This document shows positions 37,422-46,410 of a stretch of DNA of 64,000 bases, piece after piece. The stretch covers positions 124,001 through 188,000 of the forward strand of contig NZ_AXAR01000002.1 of NCBI RefSeq assembly GCF_000472905.1, read 5' to 3'. The DNA comes from Alicyclobacillus pomorum DSM 14955 (lineage in GTDB: Bacteria > Bacillota > Bacilli > Alicyclobacillales > Alicyclobacillaceae). Position 1 is the stretch's first letter, and every line of letters begins with the position of its first letter. Position numbers and translations under genes: made by a program. The notes beneath the pieces are model-generated. The model was not told the origin of the DNA and made no database searches. It saw nothing but the letters and a program-made list of their open reading frames with translations.

Positions 37422-38675
37422 TTATTCCGCGTAGGAAACGCCTGGGTACATTGGGAAACGCTCGGTCAAGTTGCGGACAAGGCGCCGGGCGTGTGCCTTG
37501 CGGTCTTCGGTAAAGTCCGCCGAGAGTGCAACATGGAAGATTTCTGCAATCTCATCCATCGCGGCCTCGTCCATGCCACGCGTGGTGACGGCTGGCGTGC
37601 CGACACGGATGCCGCTCGTGACCATGGGGCTGGCTGGATCAAACGGAATCGTGTTCTTGTTGACCGTGATGCCAATCTCGTCGAGGCGGCGTTCGGCTTC
37701 CTTGCCTGTGAGGTTCATGTTTCGTACGTCAATCAATACGAGGTGGTTGTCCGTTCCGCCAGAAACCAACTGGAAGCCACGTTCCAGCAACCCGTTGGCG
37801 AGCGCCTTCGCGTTGGCGACAATCTTTTCGGCGTACGTCCGGAACTCCGGTTTCAGCGCTTCCCCAAGCGCTACGGCCTTTGCCGCAATGACGTGCATGA
37901 GCGGCCCGCCCTGCACCCCTGGGAACACCGCTTTGTCGATGGCTTTGGCGTGTTCGCTCGTGGTGAGAATAAGCCCGCCGCGCGGTCCGCGCAACGTTTT
38001 GTGCGTGGTGGTGGTCACGTACTGTGCGTGCGGAACAGGGGACGGATGAACCCCGGCGGCAACCAAGCCGGCGATGTGCGCCATATCCACCATCAGTACG
38101 GCGCCGACTTCGTCAGCAATTTCGCGCATCTTCGCGAAATCGATGATCCGCGGGTACGCGCTGGCGCCGGCCACAATCATTTTTACGCGATGCTCCTTGG
38201 CCGCCGTGCGCACTTCGTCATAGTTGATGGTATGTGTTTCCGGGTCCACGCCATACGCCACAAACTTGTACAGCTGCCCCGAGAAGTTCACCGGACTTCC
38301 GTGTGTCAAATGACCGCCGTGGGACAAGTTCATACCGAGTACCGTGTCGCCCGGTTGCAATGCAGAAAAGTAGACAGACATATTGGCTTGAGCTCCGGAG
38401 TGTGGCTGAACATTTACGTGCTCCGCGCCAAACAGCTGCTTTGCACGGTCGCGCGCAATGTTTTCCACCACATCGACGTACTCGCAGCCACCGTAATAAC
38501 GACGCCCTGGGTATCCCTCGGCGTACTTGTTGGTGAGCACGCTCCCCATGGCGTCCATCACCGCTTCACTGACGAAGTTTTCTGAAGCAATCAGCTCAAT
38601 CTTGTCGCGCTGCCGCTGCAACTCCTGTTGCATCGCTGCAGCGACTTCTGGGTCCCACGACTGCAAACGAGACAT
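37422..38675 (-). CDS. glyA: Serine hydroxymethyltransferase
   Basis: Interconverts serine and glycine with tetrahydrofolate, the main one-carbon source. The 417-residue PLP enzyme shows [38 protein letters not shown] and the PLP lysine in [21 protein letters not shown] at 38675 has GGGAGG 9 bases upstream. In Bacillus subtilis glyA precedes upp directly; here about 6 kb of other genes lies between. Confidence 0.97.
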   Translation of the reverse strand: MSRLQSWDPEVAAAMQQELQRQRDKIELIASENFVSEAVMDAMGSVLTNKYAEGYPGRRYYGGCEYVDVVENIARDRAKQLFGAEHVNVQPHSGAQANMSVYFSALQPGDTVLGMNLSHGGHLTHGSPVNFSGQLYKFVAYGVDPETHTINYDEVRTAAKEHRVKMIVAGASAYPRIIDFAKMREIADEVGAVLMVDMAHIAGLVAAGVHPSPVPHAQYVTTTTHKTLRGPRGGLILTTSEHAKAIDKAVFPGVQGGPLMHVIAAKAVALGEALKPEFRTYAEKIVANAKALANGLLERGFQLVSGGTDNHLVLIDVRNMNLTGKEAERRLDEIGITVNKNTIPFDPASPMVTSGIRVGTPAVTTRGMDEAAMDEIAEIFHVALSADFTEDRKAHARRLVRNLTERFPMYPGVSYAE

Positions 38676-38744
38676 GTTTTGAATCCTCCCCACAAATCTG
38701 TCGCACGTACACCTTTCTGAGGTGCACGCCTGCGGCCTATGGTG

Positions 38745-39380
38745 TCAATGTTCCGACGACTTTCCGATTCGCCGGCGCGCTTCCTCCACATCGTACACCG
38801 CGCGCGCCCCGCCGACCAACGGTGGACGCGTCCTGGCCATGGTGACGTGAGCTTCTCCCACCTGATTTCTCCGGCCGCGCACGGGTACCGCCACCCGTTT
38901 TAAATGCATGCCAATGAGCGTATCCCCGATGTCCAATCCGGCATCGGCTTGAACAGACTCCACTAAGCAGGCCTGACGCAGCGCAAAGTACGCGTGCGCG
39001 GCCACGGCCCCGCCAGCACCTGGAACAGGAACTGCTGTCACGACCTTCAGGTTCAACTTCTCGGCGACCTCGGTCTCGACGACGAGCGCTCGGTTGAGGT
39101 GCTCACAGCACTGAAATGCCACAGAGCAACCGACTTCCTCTGCAAACTCAAGCACGGTCTGGACGATGGCTTCGCCGACTTCCAGAGACGTGCTGGTTCC
39201 GATTCGCCGACCGACCACTTCACTGCTGGACGCACCGACAACCAGTAACTGACCGCTGCCCAGACCGGAGGCCTGGCGCAAATCGGCCAAACACTCTTTC
39301 AATTCATGCTGAATCTGCTGAACGTTCACGTCGACTTCGGCGCCATCCAGTTCCTGGCGAACGTCGTCGCACGCACTCAT
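38745..39380 (-). CDS. ywlG: YwlG/TIGR01440 family protein
   Basis: A 211-residue protein of the DUF436 family, with LLVVGASSSEVVGRRIGTST, VAFQCCEHLNRALVVE and VPVPGAGGAVAAHAYFAL. The function is unknown; the family is widespread in Bacilli and lies between glyA and rpiB as here. ATG at 39380 has AGGAG 8 bases upstream and shares one base with the rpiB stop. Confidence 0.9.
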   Translation of the reverse strand: MSACDDVRQELDGAEVDVNVQQIQHELKECLADLRQASGLGSGQLLVVGASSSEVVGRRIGTSTSLEVGEAIVQTVLEFAEEVGCSVAFQCCEHLNRALVVETEVAEKLNLKVVTAVPVPGAGGAVAAHAYFALRQACLVESVQADAGLDIGDTLIGMHLKRVAVPVRGRRNQVGEAHVTMARTRPPLVGGARAVYDVEEARRRIGKSSEH

Positions 39381-39826
39381 CACAGATTCTCCTGCTCAAT
39401 GTGGTGAACTTTGTCCAGGCGTCTGGCGTGCCGTCCGCCTTCAAAGTCAGTGGTCAGCCAAACCTTCAAGACGTCTGCCGCAACGCCTTCCCCGATGACG
39501 CGCTCGCCCATGGTCAACACGTTCGCGTCATTGTGCATGCGGGACATGCGCGCCGAGAACACGTCGTGGGCAGTGATGGCGCGAACGCCCTTCACTTTGT
39601 TGGCGGTGATGGCCATGCCAAGCCCTGTTCCACAGACCAATACCCCTCGGTCAAACGTGCCGTCAGCGACGCCCTTGGCCACTTTCACACCGTAGTCCGG
39701 GTAATCGACGGATGTCTCGTCGAACGTCCCCAAATCCTCGTAGTCCAGCGCCAACTCGTCCAGCGTCTTCTTCAACTGTTCTTTCAGGCGAAATCCAGCG
39801 TGATCACTGGCGATAGCCACTTTCAT
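39380..39826 (-). CDS. rpiB: Ribose 5-phosphate isomerase B
   Basis: Interconverts ribose 5-phosphate and ribulose 5-phosphate. The 148-residue RpiB/LacA/LacB-family protein begins MKVAIASDHAGFRLKEQL and has VLVCGTGLGMAITANKVKGV with the catalytic cysteine and GERVIGEGVA. Its ATG overlaps the ywlE stop by 4 bases. Confidence 0.95.
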   Translation of the reverse strand: MKVAIASDHAGFRLKEQLKKTLDELALDYEDLGTFDETSVDYPDYGVKVAKGVADGTFDRGVLVCGTGLGMAITANKVKGVRAITAHDVFSARMSRMHNDANVLTMGERVIGEGVAADVLKVWLTTDFEGGRHARRLDKVHHIEQENL

Positions 39827-40302
39827 AGGACACCCCCCTTTGTCTCCAGGTAATCAATGAGCCTGGAAACTGCATTCTGCAGGTCTCGAGCACAATCTTC
39901 GTACTCCCTGTCGGATCCTCCGAACGGATCTACAATATCACATTCCACCTGTTCATTTGATGGGTCATCCGCGAGAAAGCGCCCGAGCAACGCCGTTTTA
40001 CCTTTTGCCGCAGGGAATCTACGTTCCAAGTCCTGCGCGTGGGACGCCGTCATCACGAGAATGACGTCCGCCCACTGCACCAGCTCCTCTGTCACAGGTT
40101 GTGACGCGTGGTTCTGCAGAGGAATTTGACGGCGGGTCAGTGCATCTGCGGCAAGCATGGACATGGGTTGCCCCGGCACTGCGTACAACCCTGCAGATTC
40201 CACCGACCACCCCAGTCCCCGCTGATGGATTTCATGTCTCGCAAAAAAAGCCGCCATTGGACTGCGGCATGTGTTCCCTGTACAGATAAAAAGAAGGTGC
40301 AC
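39823..40302 (-). CDS. ywlE: Protein-arginine phosphatase, YwlE type
   Basis: A 159-residue low-molecular-weight phosphatase. The P-loop is C7-T-G-N-T11-C-R13-S, and the acidic DPFGG loop lies near residue 118. Thr at position 11 is what gives Bacillus subtilis YwlE its phosphoarginine preference, so this is probably the enzyme opposing McsB. GTG at 40302 has GGGGG about 9 bases upstream. The conserved order ywlE-rpiB-ywlG-glyA supports orthology. Confidence 0.9.
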   Translation of the reverse strand: MHLLFICTGNTCRSPMAAFFARHEIHQRGLGWSVESAGLYAVPGQPMSMLAADALTRRQIPLQNHASQPVTEELVQWADVILVMTASHAQDLERRFPAAKGKTALLGRFLADDPSNEQVECDIVDPFGGSDREYEDCARDLQNAVSRLIDYLETKGGVL

Positions 40303-40459
40303 GTCGCCTACCCCCTTCAACGACGGGTCAAGCGTCCCGCTCGTCCGCCTCTCGCCATCAGGTCTATCTCCAATCAGACCGCGCGAAAGGCGTCGTACCG
40401 TGCCTTTTCTTCCAGCTTTCTTTTCAGTATATCCCTCTGCAAAACACGCATGCAACCGC

Positions 40460-41044
40460 TCAGGCAGAAGCCCTTGCAAAGGATGGGCCCAAGACCGCGG
40501 ACGATGGCAACGAGGTATGCAACAGGGCCGCGAAGCGGCGCAAGCTCAACCCCTGATGAATCGCAATGCGACGGAGACAATACGGACCGTCTACCATCGG
40601 ATCGGCGTATCCCTCGTTGGTGGTCGTCGCCAAGAGGTAACCGGCCTGTTTGACCGCACGGATGACGCGGTTGTTGTAGTCCCCGTACGGGTAGCAGAAG
40701 AACAGCACAGGGCGACCAAAATCCTTGGACAGCGTCTCTTTGGACTGCGCCACCTCACGCCACAACTGCGCTGGATTTAACTGCGTCAAATGCGGATGGT
40801 CCACGGTGTGCGACTCAAACGTGATGACCACTGGGCGTCTTGGTAATTTCGCGTGTCCCGTCATCGCGGCGTACACCTGGTCCAGCGTCACGGCGTGGAA
40901 ACCACGCGCCTTGAGAAAGTCCATCTCGGACGCAAACTGGGTTGGGCTCATGGCAAACGGATCGTTTTTGATATAGGTGATATCGTGGTATTCAAGAATC
41001 GGCATCGCAAAGCCGAGAGGATTCGATGAATTAGATGAGACCAT
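40460..41044 (-). pseudogene. Degenerate polysaccharide deacetylase
   Basis: A 194-residue frame keeps the start of a NodB-type deacetylase (MPILEYHDITYIKNDPFAM), the ESHTVDHPHL histidine motif and FFCYPYGDYNNRVIRAVK. However, VVITF joins directly to ESHTVDH at about 40815, so the usual DDGY catalytic motif and some 50 residues between are gone. The frame also lacks a signal peptide and a ribosome site, and it is closed by TAA 12 bases upstream. It is probably non-functional. It may have been another wall deacetylase. The frame itself is open, so a regulatory or moonlighting role cannot be excluded. Confidence 0.7.
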
Positions 41045-41078
41045 GATTGGATTTTAATGAGGAATACATGATGATGTA

Positions 41079-41636
41079 TCACTGCGTCATGAAGTACAGG
41101 CCGTAGCCCATCAGAATGGCGGCGCCAATCAACTCTCCGTACATGCCAGCCAGTCTGTTGGCTTTGTTGCCGATTAAGAGACCAAATGCACACATCAACG
41201 CCGCGACACATCCAAACACCGCTGCGGAGACCATGCCGTACGTCGTGCTTCGTAGCCCCAGGCTGAATCCGACGGACAACGCGTCAATCGAAACCCCGAC
41301 CGAAAAGAGGAGCGTCGCCGCGGCAGAGGTACCCACCGCCACCGGCTCTTCGCGTTGAAACAGTGTCGTATACGCCATGTGCAGACCCAATCCTAACAGC
41401 AAAAACGCGCCAAACCACTGCGCAATTTGCCCCATCATTCCTTGCATCAAGAGACCTGCGTAAATGCCGGCAACCGTCATGACGACGTGAGACGTACCGA
41501 TGGACAGCGACAGGAGGGCAGCCCGGTTCCTGGGCAGGCCTTGCAGCCCCACGCCGACGGCCAGCGAAAAAGCATCCATGCCCAGTGCCACGGCCATCAT
41601 GAAGATTTCCATCAAGTCGTGAAAGTGGTTAAGCAC
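41079..41636 (-). CDS. mntP: Manganese efflux pump MntP
   Basis: A 185-residue protein with six predicted membrane helices in two repeats, each with an acidic motif: LGMDAFSLAVGVG and VSIDALSVGFSLG. MntP exports Mn(II) and protects against manganese excess. GTG at 41636 has AAAGGGGGA 5-8 bases upstream, but that site is the 3' arm of a perfect 11-bp hairpin. Manganese riboswitch signatures of the yybP-ykoY class were looked for and not seen. It occupies the ywlD position between ywlC and ywlE. Confidence 0.9.
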   Translation of the reverse strand: MLNHFHDLMEIFMMAVALGMDAFSLAVGVGLQGLPRNRAALLSLSIGTSHVVMTVAGIYAGLLMQGMMGQIAQWFGAFLLLGLGLHMAYTTLFQREEPVAVGTSAAATLLFSVGVSIDALSVGFSLGLRSTTYGMVSAAVFGCVAALMCAFGLLIGNKANRLAGMYGELIGAAILMGYGLYFMTQ

Positions 41637-41641
41637 GGCGC

Positions 41642-41688
41642 TCCCCCTTTGTCCAGTCTAGTTCACTCTATGCACGAACAAAGGGGGA
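41642..41688 (-). promoter_or_regulatory. Hairpin sequestering the mntP ribosome-binding site
   Basis: In the mRNA TCCCCCTTTGT (41678-41688) pairs with ACAAAGGGGGA (41642-41652) across a 25-base loop, all 11 positions matching. The second arm is the mntP Shine-Dalgarno sequence, so translation should be low unless the stem opens. It is not a terminator (no T run). Confidence 0.65.
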
Positions 41689-41830
41689 CATGCCGATCTC
41701 CCACACCATCTGAAAACCAAGACAGGTAGCCGAGGACCTCGGTTCGCCTTACAATAGGGGTAGTGCACATTCTCTCACACGGGTACAGCCTGCGTGGTAC
41801 ACTGATACACCGATGGGAGGCATCGGCACC

Positions 41831-43510
41831 ATGACAGAACGACGTCAACCCCCTCTCAGCCGTCAGCCCCAACGCGCGAAGACTCGTTGGAAGCGCGTGC
41901 TCTCTGTGGCTCTCGCCCCCATTCTTTCTGTGTCCGTAGCCATCATCGGTTGGTGGTGCATGCCGAAACCATCCATTCCTCCGGACATCGCCGCGGTAGA
42001 TGCCCTTCCGCGCAGGCCCTTGACGAAGACGATGGCCTCGAATGCCGAAAACCCGGTCGGAAAGCAAGTGACAGGCGCAGCGGCTGGCAACCCTGCGGCT
42101 TCGCAAGCCGCACCACCTACGCAAAATCCAATTCCCGCCCTGCCACAAGGCGACAAAACACTCGTCGCGCTCGGCGATTCCATCACGTTTGGCTTCAACC
42201 TGCCTGGCGCCACAACATCCACGCCGTCGCCGTACGCGTTTCCATACATTGTCGGTCGCGAGGAACACTGGAAGGTCACGGATCTCGGCGTACCAGGGTG
42301 GGAAACAGCCAACCTTCTCAACGCGTTACAGACGAAACCGTACGAAAGTGCGCTGAAAAAGGCGAACGTGGTCACGCTCGATATTGGCAGCAACAATTTC
42401 CTGCACACCACGTACGCGTTGCTGGCATCCACACAGGAACAACTGCCTGCAAAAAGCGACGTCCTGTCGGACAGCCTTTATCAACAGGCGCTGCAACAAT
42501 ACATGCAAACCTTGCCCGAGGTCATCCGTCAAATTCGGAAGTGGACCACTGCGCAAATCATCCTGCTCAACCTGTACGATCCGTTCCCGGACGGCAGCGC
42601 CCTCCACGACATTGGCGAACAAGTGGTGGCTGCGGCCAACCAGGTGATTGACCAGACTGCCGCTTTGAACCGCTTGCCCGTGGTCGACGTCTACCGCGTC
42701 GTGAACCATCACCAGGATACTATGGTGCGGTTATCCGACCTGGACATTCACCCGACCATCGCAGGCCAACAGGCCATCGCGAACGCAGTGGTGGATGTGG
42801 TGAACCATCCTCAGTCGCATCAACCGCTGTTGCATGCTGTAGCCAGCAAATGGACGCCGGTGAATGCAACTACATCCCCCGGATCTTTAGTTATCGACTG
42901 GCTGAGCCCTGGTGACGGTGCTCTGGTGGTCGGCCGCAACGGTGACTGGCTGCAGGTCGTTACCGCGACAGGCAAAACAGGGTACGTGAAGCAAGACGAT
43001 GTGTCTGTCCTCCTCCGCCGTTACCCTGACGTGAGCGTGACCGCCACGCAGCTCCCACTTCAGACAGGGATGGTCGTGGATAGTGTCACGCAGCGTTCGA
43101 CCAACGTATTTGAGTGGAACGGCGTCGTATATGCTCCGGTCGCGTACCTCGCCAAAAACGCGGACGCACAAGTGACGTATCACGTGGAAACTCGGGAAGT
43201 GGACATCAACACGCCACAGCACAGTGGACTGGTGCAAACTGGGCTGTTGGATCCAGCACCTGTAGGAGGTCCTTCTGCTGCCCCGAAAGCAGAGATGCAC
43301 GTGAAGATGGACGGAACGGCGCAGCCTTTGACGTTACAAGAGCAGGGGCTGGAAGTGGTGGTCGACGGAGAGCCGGTGAACCTGCAAAGTCCCGCAGTGC
43401 TTGTCAACCACCAGGTGTTCGTCCCAGCGGCCGCCTTCTGGGCAGCGCTGGGGGGTATCGTCAAACATGATACAAACGGCCTTCTGACGCTTTCTGCAAG
43501 CGGTTCATGA
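41831..43510 (+). CDS. SGNH/GDSL hydrolase with SH3-like and stalk domains
   Basis: A 559-residue membrane-anchored exoprotein. After an N-terminal anchor (VLSVALAPILSVSVAIIGWW, about residues 22-42) and a Pro/Ala-rich linker comes an SGNH esterase domain (TLVALGDSITFGF with the catalytic Ser; DLDIHPTIAGQQAIA with Asp/His), a bacterial SH3-like domain (LVVGRNGDWLQVVTATGKTG) and a C-terminal region resembling copper-amine-oxidase N-terminal stalks (VLVNHQVFVPAAAFWAALGG). It may trim acyl groups from wall polymers. ATG at 41831 follows GGGAGG by 10 bases. The last 50 bases overlap ywlC on the other strand. Confidence 0.85.
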   Translation: MTERRQPPLSRQPQRAKTRWKRVLSVALAPILSVSVAIIGWWCMPKPSIPPDIAAVDALPRRPLTKTMASNAENPVGKQVTGAAAGNPAASQAAPPTQNPIPALPQGDKTLVALGDSITFGFNLPGATTSTPSPYAFPYIVGREEHWKVTDLGVPGWETANLLNALQTKPYESALKKANVVTLDIGSNNFLHTTYALLASTQEQLPAKSDVLSDSLYQQALQQYMQTLPEVIRQIRKWTTAQIILLNLYDPFPDGSALHDIGEQVVAAANQVIDQTAALNRLPVVDVYRVVNHHQDTMVRLSDLDIHPTIAGQQAIANAVVDVVNHPQSHQPLLHAVASKWTPVNATTSPGSLVIDWLSPGDGALVVGRNGDWLQVVTATGKTGYVKQDDVSVLLRRYPDVSVTATQLPLQTGMVVDSVTQRSTNVFEWNGVVYAPVAYLAKNADAQVTYHVETREVDINTPQHSGLVQTGLLDPAPVGGPSAAPKAEMHVKMDGTAQPLTLQEQGLEVVVDGEPVNLQSPAVLVNHQVFVPAAAFWAALGGIVKHDTNGLLTLSASGS

Positions 43511-44519
43511 CAGCGGCCCCCATGCCGTGCGGCGGAACACCGACAATCAGCACGTGCCTCGCGCCCGCCCGGTCAAAATGGCGCAACAGTCGGTAGAGTT
43601 CACGCGAGAGCGCCACGGCGTACGGAATCTCTGGAGGAGCGGACCAGGCAGGGTCCGCCCCTGGTACGAAATCCGCCCAGCCACTTGGCACGATGGCAGC
43701 CAGAGATTCACCGTTGTGCGCATCACAAAACGTTGCTAAGGCTCGCCGTACAGCGCCGTCTTCGCCCCACCACACGTGAACGGAGGCGTTTGGCGCATAG
43801 TGCCGGTACTTCATCCCGGGCGCTTTGGGTGCCTGTGTCGGTGAGGTAAGGTGCGGATCGAGCGAAACCGGAATGGCGAGGGCTTCCTCCAACTGCTCCT
43901 TGGTGACGCCGCCTGGGCGATAAATGACAGCGTACTCTTCCTCGATGGCGACCACCGTGGATTCCACCCCGACGTCGCACGAGCCGCCGTCGACCACGCC
44001 ATCAATGACGCCTTCCATATCCTCCAGTACGTCCCCCGCCGTTGTTGGACTGGGTTTCCCGGACTTGTTTGCACTGGGAGCGGCCACTGGGCATCCTGCA
44101 AGCCGAATGAGCGTCCGAGCCACAGCGTGGTCGGGCATGCGCACCCCCACCGTGTCGGTTCCAGGCCGGACGGAGGGCGCAATCTGTTCGTTGGCTGGAA
44201 GAATCAGTGTCAGTGGCCCGGGCCAGAATACGTTCATCGCCTTTCGCGCAGGCGCAGGGAGCTGCGCTGGGTTGGCGATGACGCAAGGCAGCATTTCCAC
44301 ATCTGCAATATGTACAATGAGCGGATTATCCGCTGGGCGCGATTTTGCAGCAAAGATGCCACGGACCGCGCTTTCGTTGGTCGCATCGGCACCAAGGCCG
44401 TACACGGTTTCGGTAGGAAATGCGACAAGACCGCCCTGGGACAGGACGGCAGCCGGTTCACGCAATTGTCGCTCCAGCGCTGTGATATCTTCCTCGTTCT
44501 CTACGTTCCAAACGTTCAT
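43461..44519 (-). CDS. ywlC: L-threonylcarbamoyladenylate synthase (Sua5/YwlC)
   Basis: Makes threonylcarbamoyl-AMP for the t6A37 tRNA modification. The 352-residue protein has an N-terminal YrdC domain (AFPTETVYGLGADATN, KSRPADNPLIVHI, GPLTLILP) and a C-terminal Sua5 domain (APGMKYRHYAPNASV and MGAAVMNRLQKASEGRL). ATG at 44519 has AAGGAG 6 bases upstream. Its natural-looking C terminus lies 50 bases inside the SGNH hydrolase gene on the opposite strand. Confidence 0.93.
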   Translation of the reverse strand: MNVWNVENEEDITALERQLREPAAVLSQGGLVAFPTETVYGLGADATNESAVRGIFAAKSRPADNPLIVHIADVEMLPCVIANPAQLPAPARKAMNVFWPGPLTLILPANEQIAPSVRPGTDTVGVRMPDHAVARTLIRLAGCPVAAPSANKSGKPSPTTAGDVLEDMEGVIDGVVDGGSCDVGVESTVVAIEEEYAVIYRPGGVTKEQLEEALAIPVSLDPHLTSPTQAPKAPGMKYRHYAPNASVHVWWGEDGAVRRALATFCDAHNGESLAAIVPSGWADFVPGADPAWSAPPEIPYAVALSRELYRLLRHFDRAGARHVLIVGVPPHGMGAAVMNRLQKASEGRLYHV

Positions 44520-44614
44520 TGAAATCTCCTTCTCAAGGGATCCAACGGTCGAGCACTGGAATGTGTCAGGCTCTCCCATGCATGACCACTGAACCCCATT
44601 TTGGACACGCACAT

Positions 44615-45310
44615 CTAGCGATTCCACAAGTGGTGAATGGCTTTCAATGCAGTTTCTCCGTAGTCTTCGACGGCAAGGCGAACTTGCACATCGCGTGGTT
44701 GTCCGTCTGGTCCAGGCACTTGAATCGTCTCCAGCGGCGGGAGGTCCGGAAATTGACCGGTGTTTGGCACTGCGTCGCCGTCGGCGATGTCTACGAAGCA
44801 GAGCGGTGGAAACAGCACACACCACCAGTTCTGCCCGCGTCCAGACCCGAGCGTAATGCGAAGCGCTTCGTACGTACCCGCCGGGTACACCTGGTTGCCG
44901 TAGACCTTCGTTGGAAACGGAACTTTGCCGATGTCAGCACTCACGGAATAATCATACCCTCGCTGGCGCATGACGTCCAAGGCGGTGGTGCGAAGCGTCG
45001 GCAGCGCGGCCTCCACCCTCGCCTCGGCCTCTTCCGCGTTCCGCGCACCTTTGACGATGGTGGCCACTTTCACCACAATGGCGTCGCGCACTTCGCGCTT
45101 CACTTCCTGATCTGCTGCACTGTCGCTGTTGGCGATAATCCGCAGCCGAAGTGCATCTTTCGGTATCGGCGCGTCATGGGGCTCCGCGATGTCGTACGTC
45201 GTTGTGTCGGGGCTTGCAGCATGTGCAGTCTGCGCCAGAACGGTTCTCCCAACACCAACGATGCAAGCCATCACGCCAAGAAAGACCAACATCCGCTTGA
45301 TTGCCTCCAT
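44615..45310 (-). CDS. spoIIR: Stage II sporulation protein R
   Basis: SpoIIR is made in the forespore, exported, and activates the SpoIIGA protease that processes pro-sigma-E. The 231-residue protein has a signal segment (MLVFLGVMACIVGVGRTV) then LRLRIIANSDSAADQEVKRE, NQVYPAGTYEALRITLG and GQNWWCVLFPPLCFVD, all typical of SpoIIR. The second ATG (45310) is preferred because GGAGGG touches the first. The order spoIIR-prmC-prfA matches Bacillus subtilis. Confidence 0.95.
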   Translation of the reverse strand: MEAIKRMLVFLGVMACIVGVGRTVLAQTAHAASPDTTTYDIAEPHDAPIPKDALRLRIIANSDSAADQEVKREVRDAIVVKVATIVKGARNAEEAEARVEAALPTLRTTALDVMRQRGYDYSVSADIGKVPFPTKVYGNQVYPAGTYEALRITLGSGRGQNWWCVLFPPLCFVDIADGDAVPNTGQFPDLPPLETIQVPGPDGQPRDVQVRLAVEDYGETALKAIHHLWNR

Positions 45311-45366
45311 GACCATCCCTCCGAGGTACCGAGCCCTTCATATCGGCTCTATCACGTCTAGCAACA

Positions 45367-45394
45367 GTGTGTCCCCGAAATGGTAGGTTTAAAC
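45367..45394 (-). promoter_or_regulatory. Possible sigma-F promoter of spoIIR
   Basis: On the minus strand GTTTA (45390-45394) and GGGGACACAC (45367-45376), 13 bases apart, resemble the sigma-F -35 (GYWTA) and -10 (GGNRANAMTW). The spacing is one to two bases short. Forespore control of spoIIR is established in Bacillus subtilis; this site is a prediction. Confidence 0.3.
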
Positions 45395-45411
45395 CTCAGA
45401 GATTCGTAACC

Positions 45412-46347
45412 TCACCGCACCCGCTCGCCCCACACAATCCGATCCACACCACGCAGGTCCTTCGCCGCGTGAAACGTCCATCCCGACCATTGGTCCTGGT
45501 GGACGTATGCAAAGAGTTCCAACACCTCTTGAGCCTGCCCCGCCCCCACTTCGAGGAAGAGCGCGGCCTGCCCAGGCGCAAACATACTTGCCCCGAGGCG
45601 GCTCAGTGCTCGGTAGATGTCGAGCCCATCGTCTCCGCCATCCAGGGCCAGCCGCGGTTCCCAGGCGCGAACTTCAGAATCTAGCTCGTTTACGTCGTGG
45701 CTGGGGATGTACGGCGGATTGCTCACCAAGACGTTCAGCTGCGTGCCGCCATCCGCTGCAGACCGTCCCAGCCAGTCGATTCCGTCTCCTTGGACAAACG
45801 TGACGCCCGCGCCGTGCTGCGTTGCATTCCTCCGGGCAATTTCCAGCGCATCCGCCGATATATCAAGCGCCCAGACGGACGTACCGGGACACTCTAAAGC
45901 CAGGGTCACGGCGATACAACCGCTGCCCGTTCCGAGATCGACCACGCGCGCGGCAGGCGCATGCTTCCGAATCCAGCCGACAGTACATTCCACGAGCATT
46001 TCCGTCTCCGGGCGAGGAATCAAGCACCCGGGCCGCACGGCAAACGGTCGTCCGTAGAACCAGGCTTCTCCCGTCACGTACTGCAGCGGTTCACCCCCTG
46101 CGCGGCGCTGTACGAGCGCTCGGAACGAGGCCTGTGCCGTGTCTGGAAGCGAATGGTCCAAGGAAATGAGAATGCGCGTGCGAGACCAGCCCGTGGCATG
46201 CTCGAGCAAAATCATCGCTTCATGTTGCACCAGGCGCGCCTGTTCTTCTGCCGGTGCGCCGACAAACGTCTGGGATTGCTTGGATAGTCCCTGATGTAAA
46301 AGGGAGGCCCCCCACGCGATGGCCTCCCTGATGGTCTGAGCTGTCAC
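45412..46347 (-). CDS. prmC: Peptide chain release factor N5-glutamine methyltransferase
   Basis: Methylates the GGQ glutamine of release factors 1 and 2. The 311-residue protein shows GEPLQYVTGEAWFYG, CLIPRPETEMLVE, the SAM loop VVDLGTGSGCIAVTLALE and the glutamine-site VLVSNPPYIPSHDV. The start is GTG at 46347 because CAGGAGG lies 7 bases upstream; an ATG 33 bases earlier has no such site. It follows prfA, its substrate gene, by 63 bases. Confidence 0.94.
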   Translation of the reverse strand: MTAQTIREAIAWGASLLHQGLSKQSQTFVGAPAEEQARLVQHEAMILLEHATGWSRTRILISLDHSLPDTAQASFRALVQRRAGGEPLQYVTGEAWFYGRPFAVRPGCLIPRPETEMLVECTVGWIRKHAPAARVVDLGTGSGCIAVTLALECPGTSVWALDISADALEIARRNATQHGAGVTFVQGDGIDWLGRSAADGGTQLNVLVSNPPYIPSHDVNELDSEVRAWEPRLALDGGDDGLDIYRALSRLGASMFAPGQAALFLEVGAGQAQEVLELFAYVHQDQWSGWTFHAAKDLRGVDRIVWGERVR

Positions 46348-46410
46348 TGATATGCCTCCTGCAACGCGAATGGTAGACATGGCCCACGCTGCGTGTGCCC
46401 ATAGAACCGT

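Noticed and set aside
41640-41800. yybP-ykoY manganese riboswitch upstream of mntP
   Set aside because: Searched the leader by eye for the conserved core sequences of that class and did not find them; only the ribosome-site hairpin is supported.
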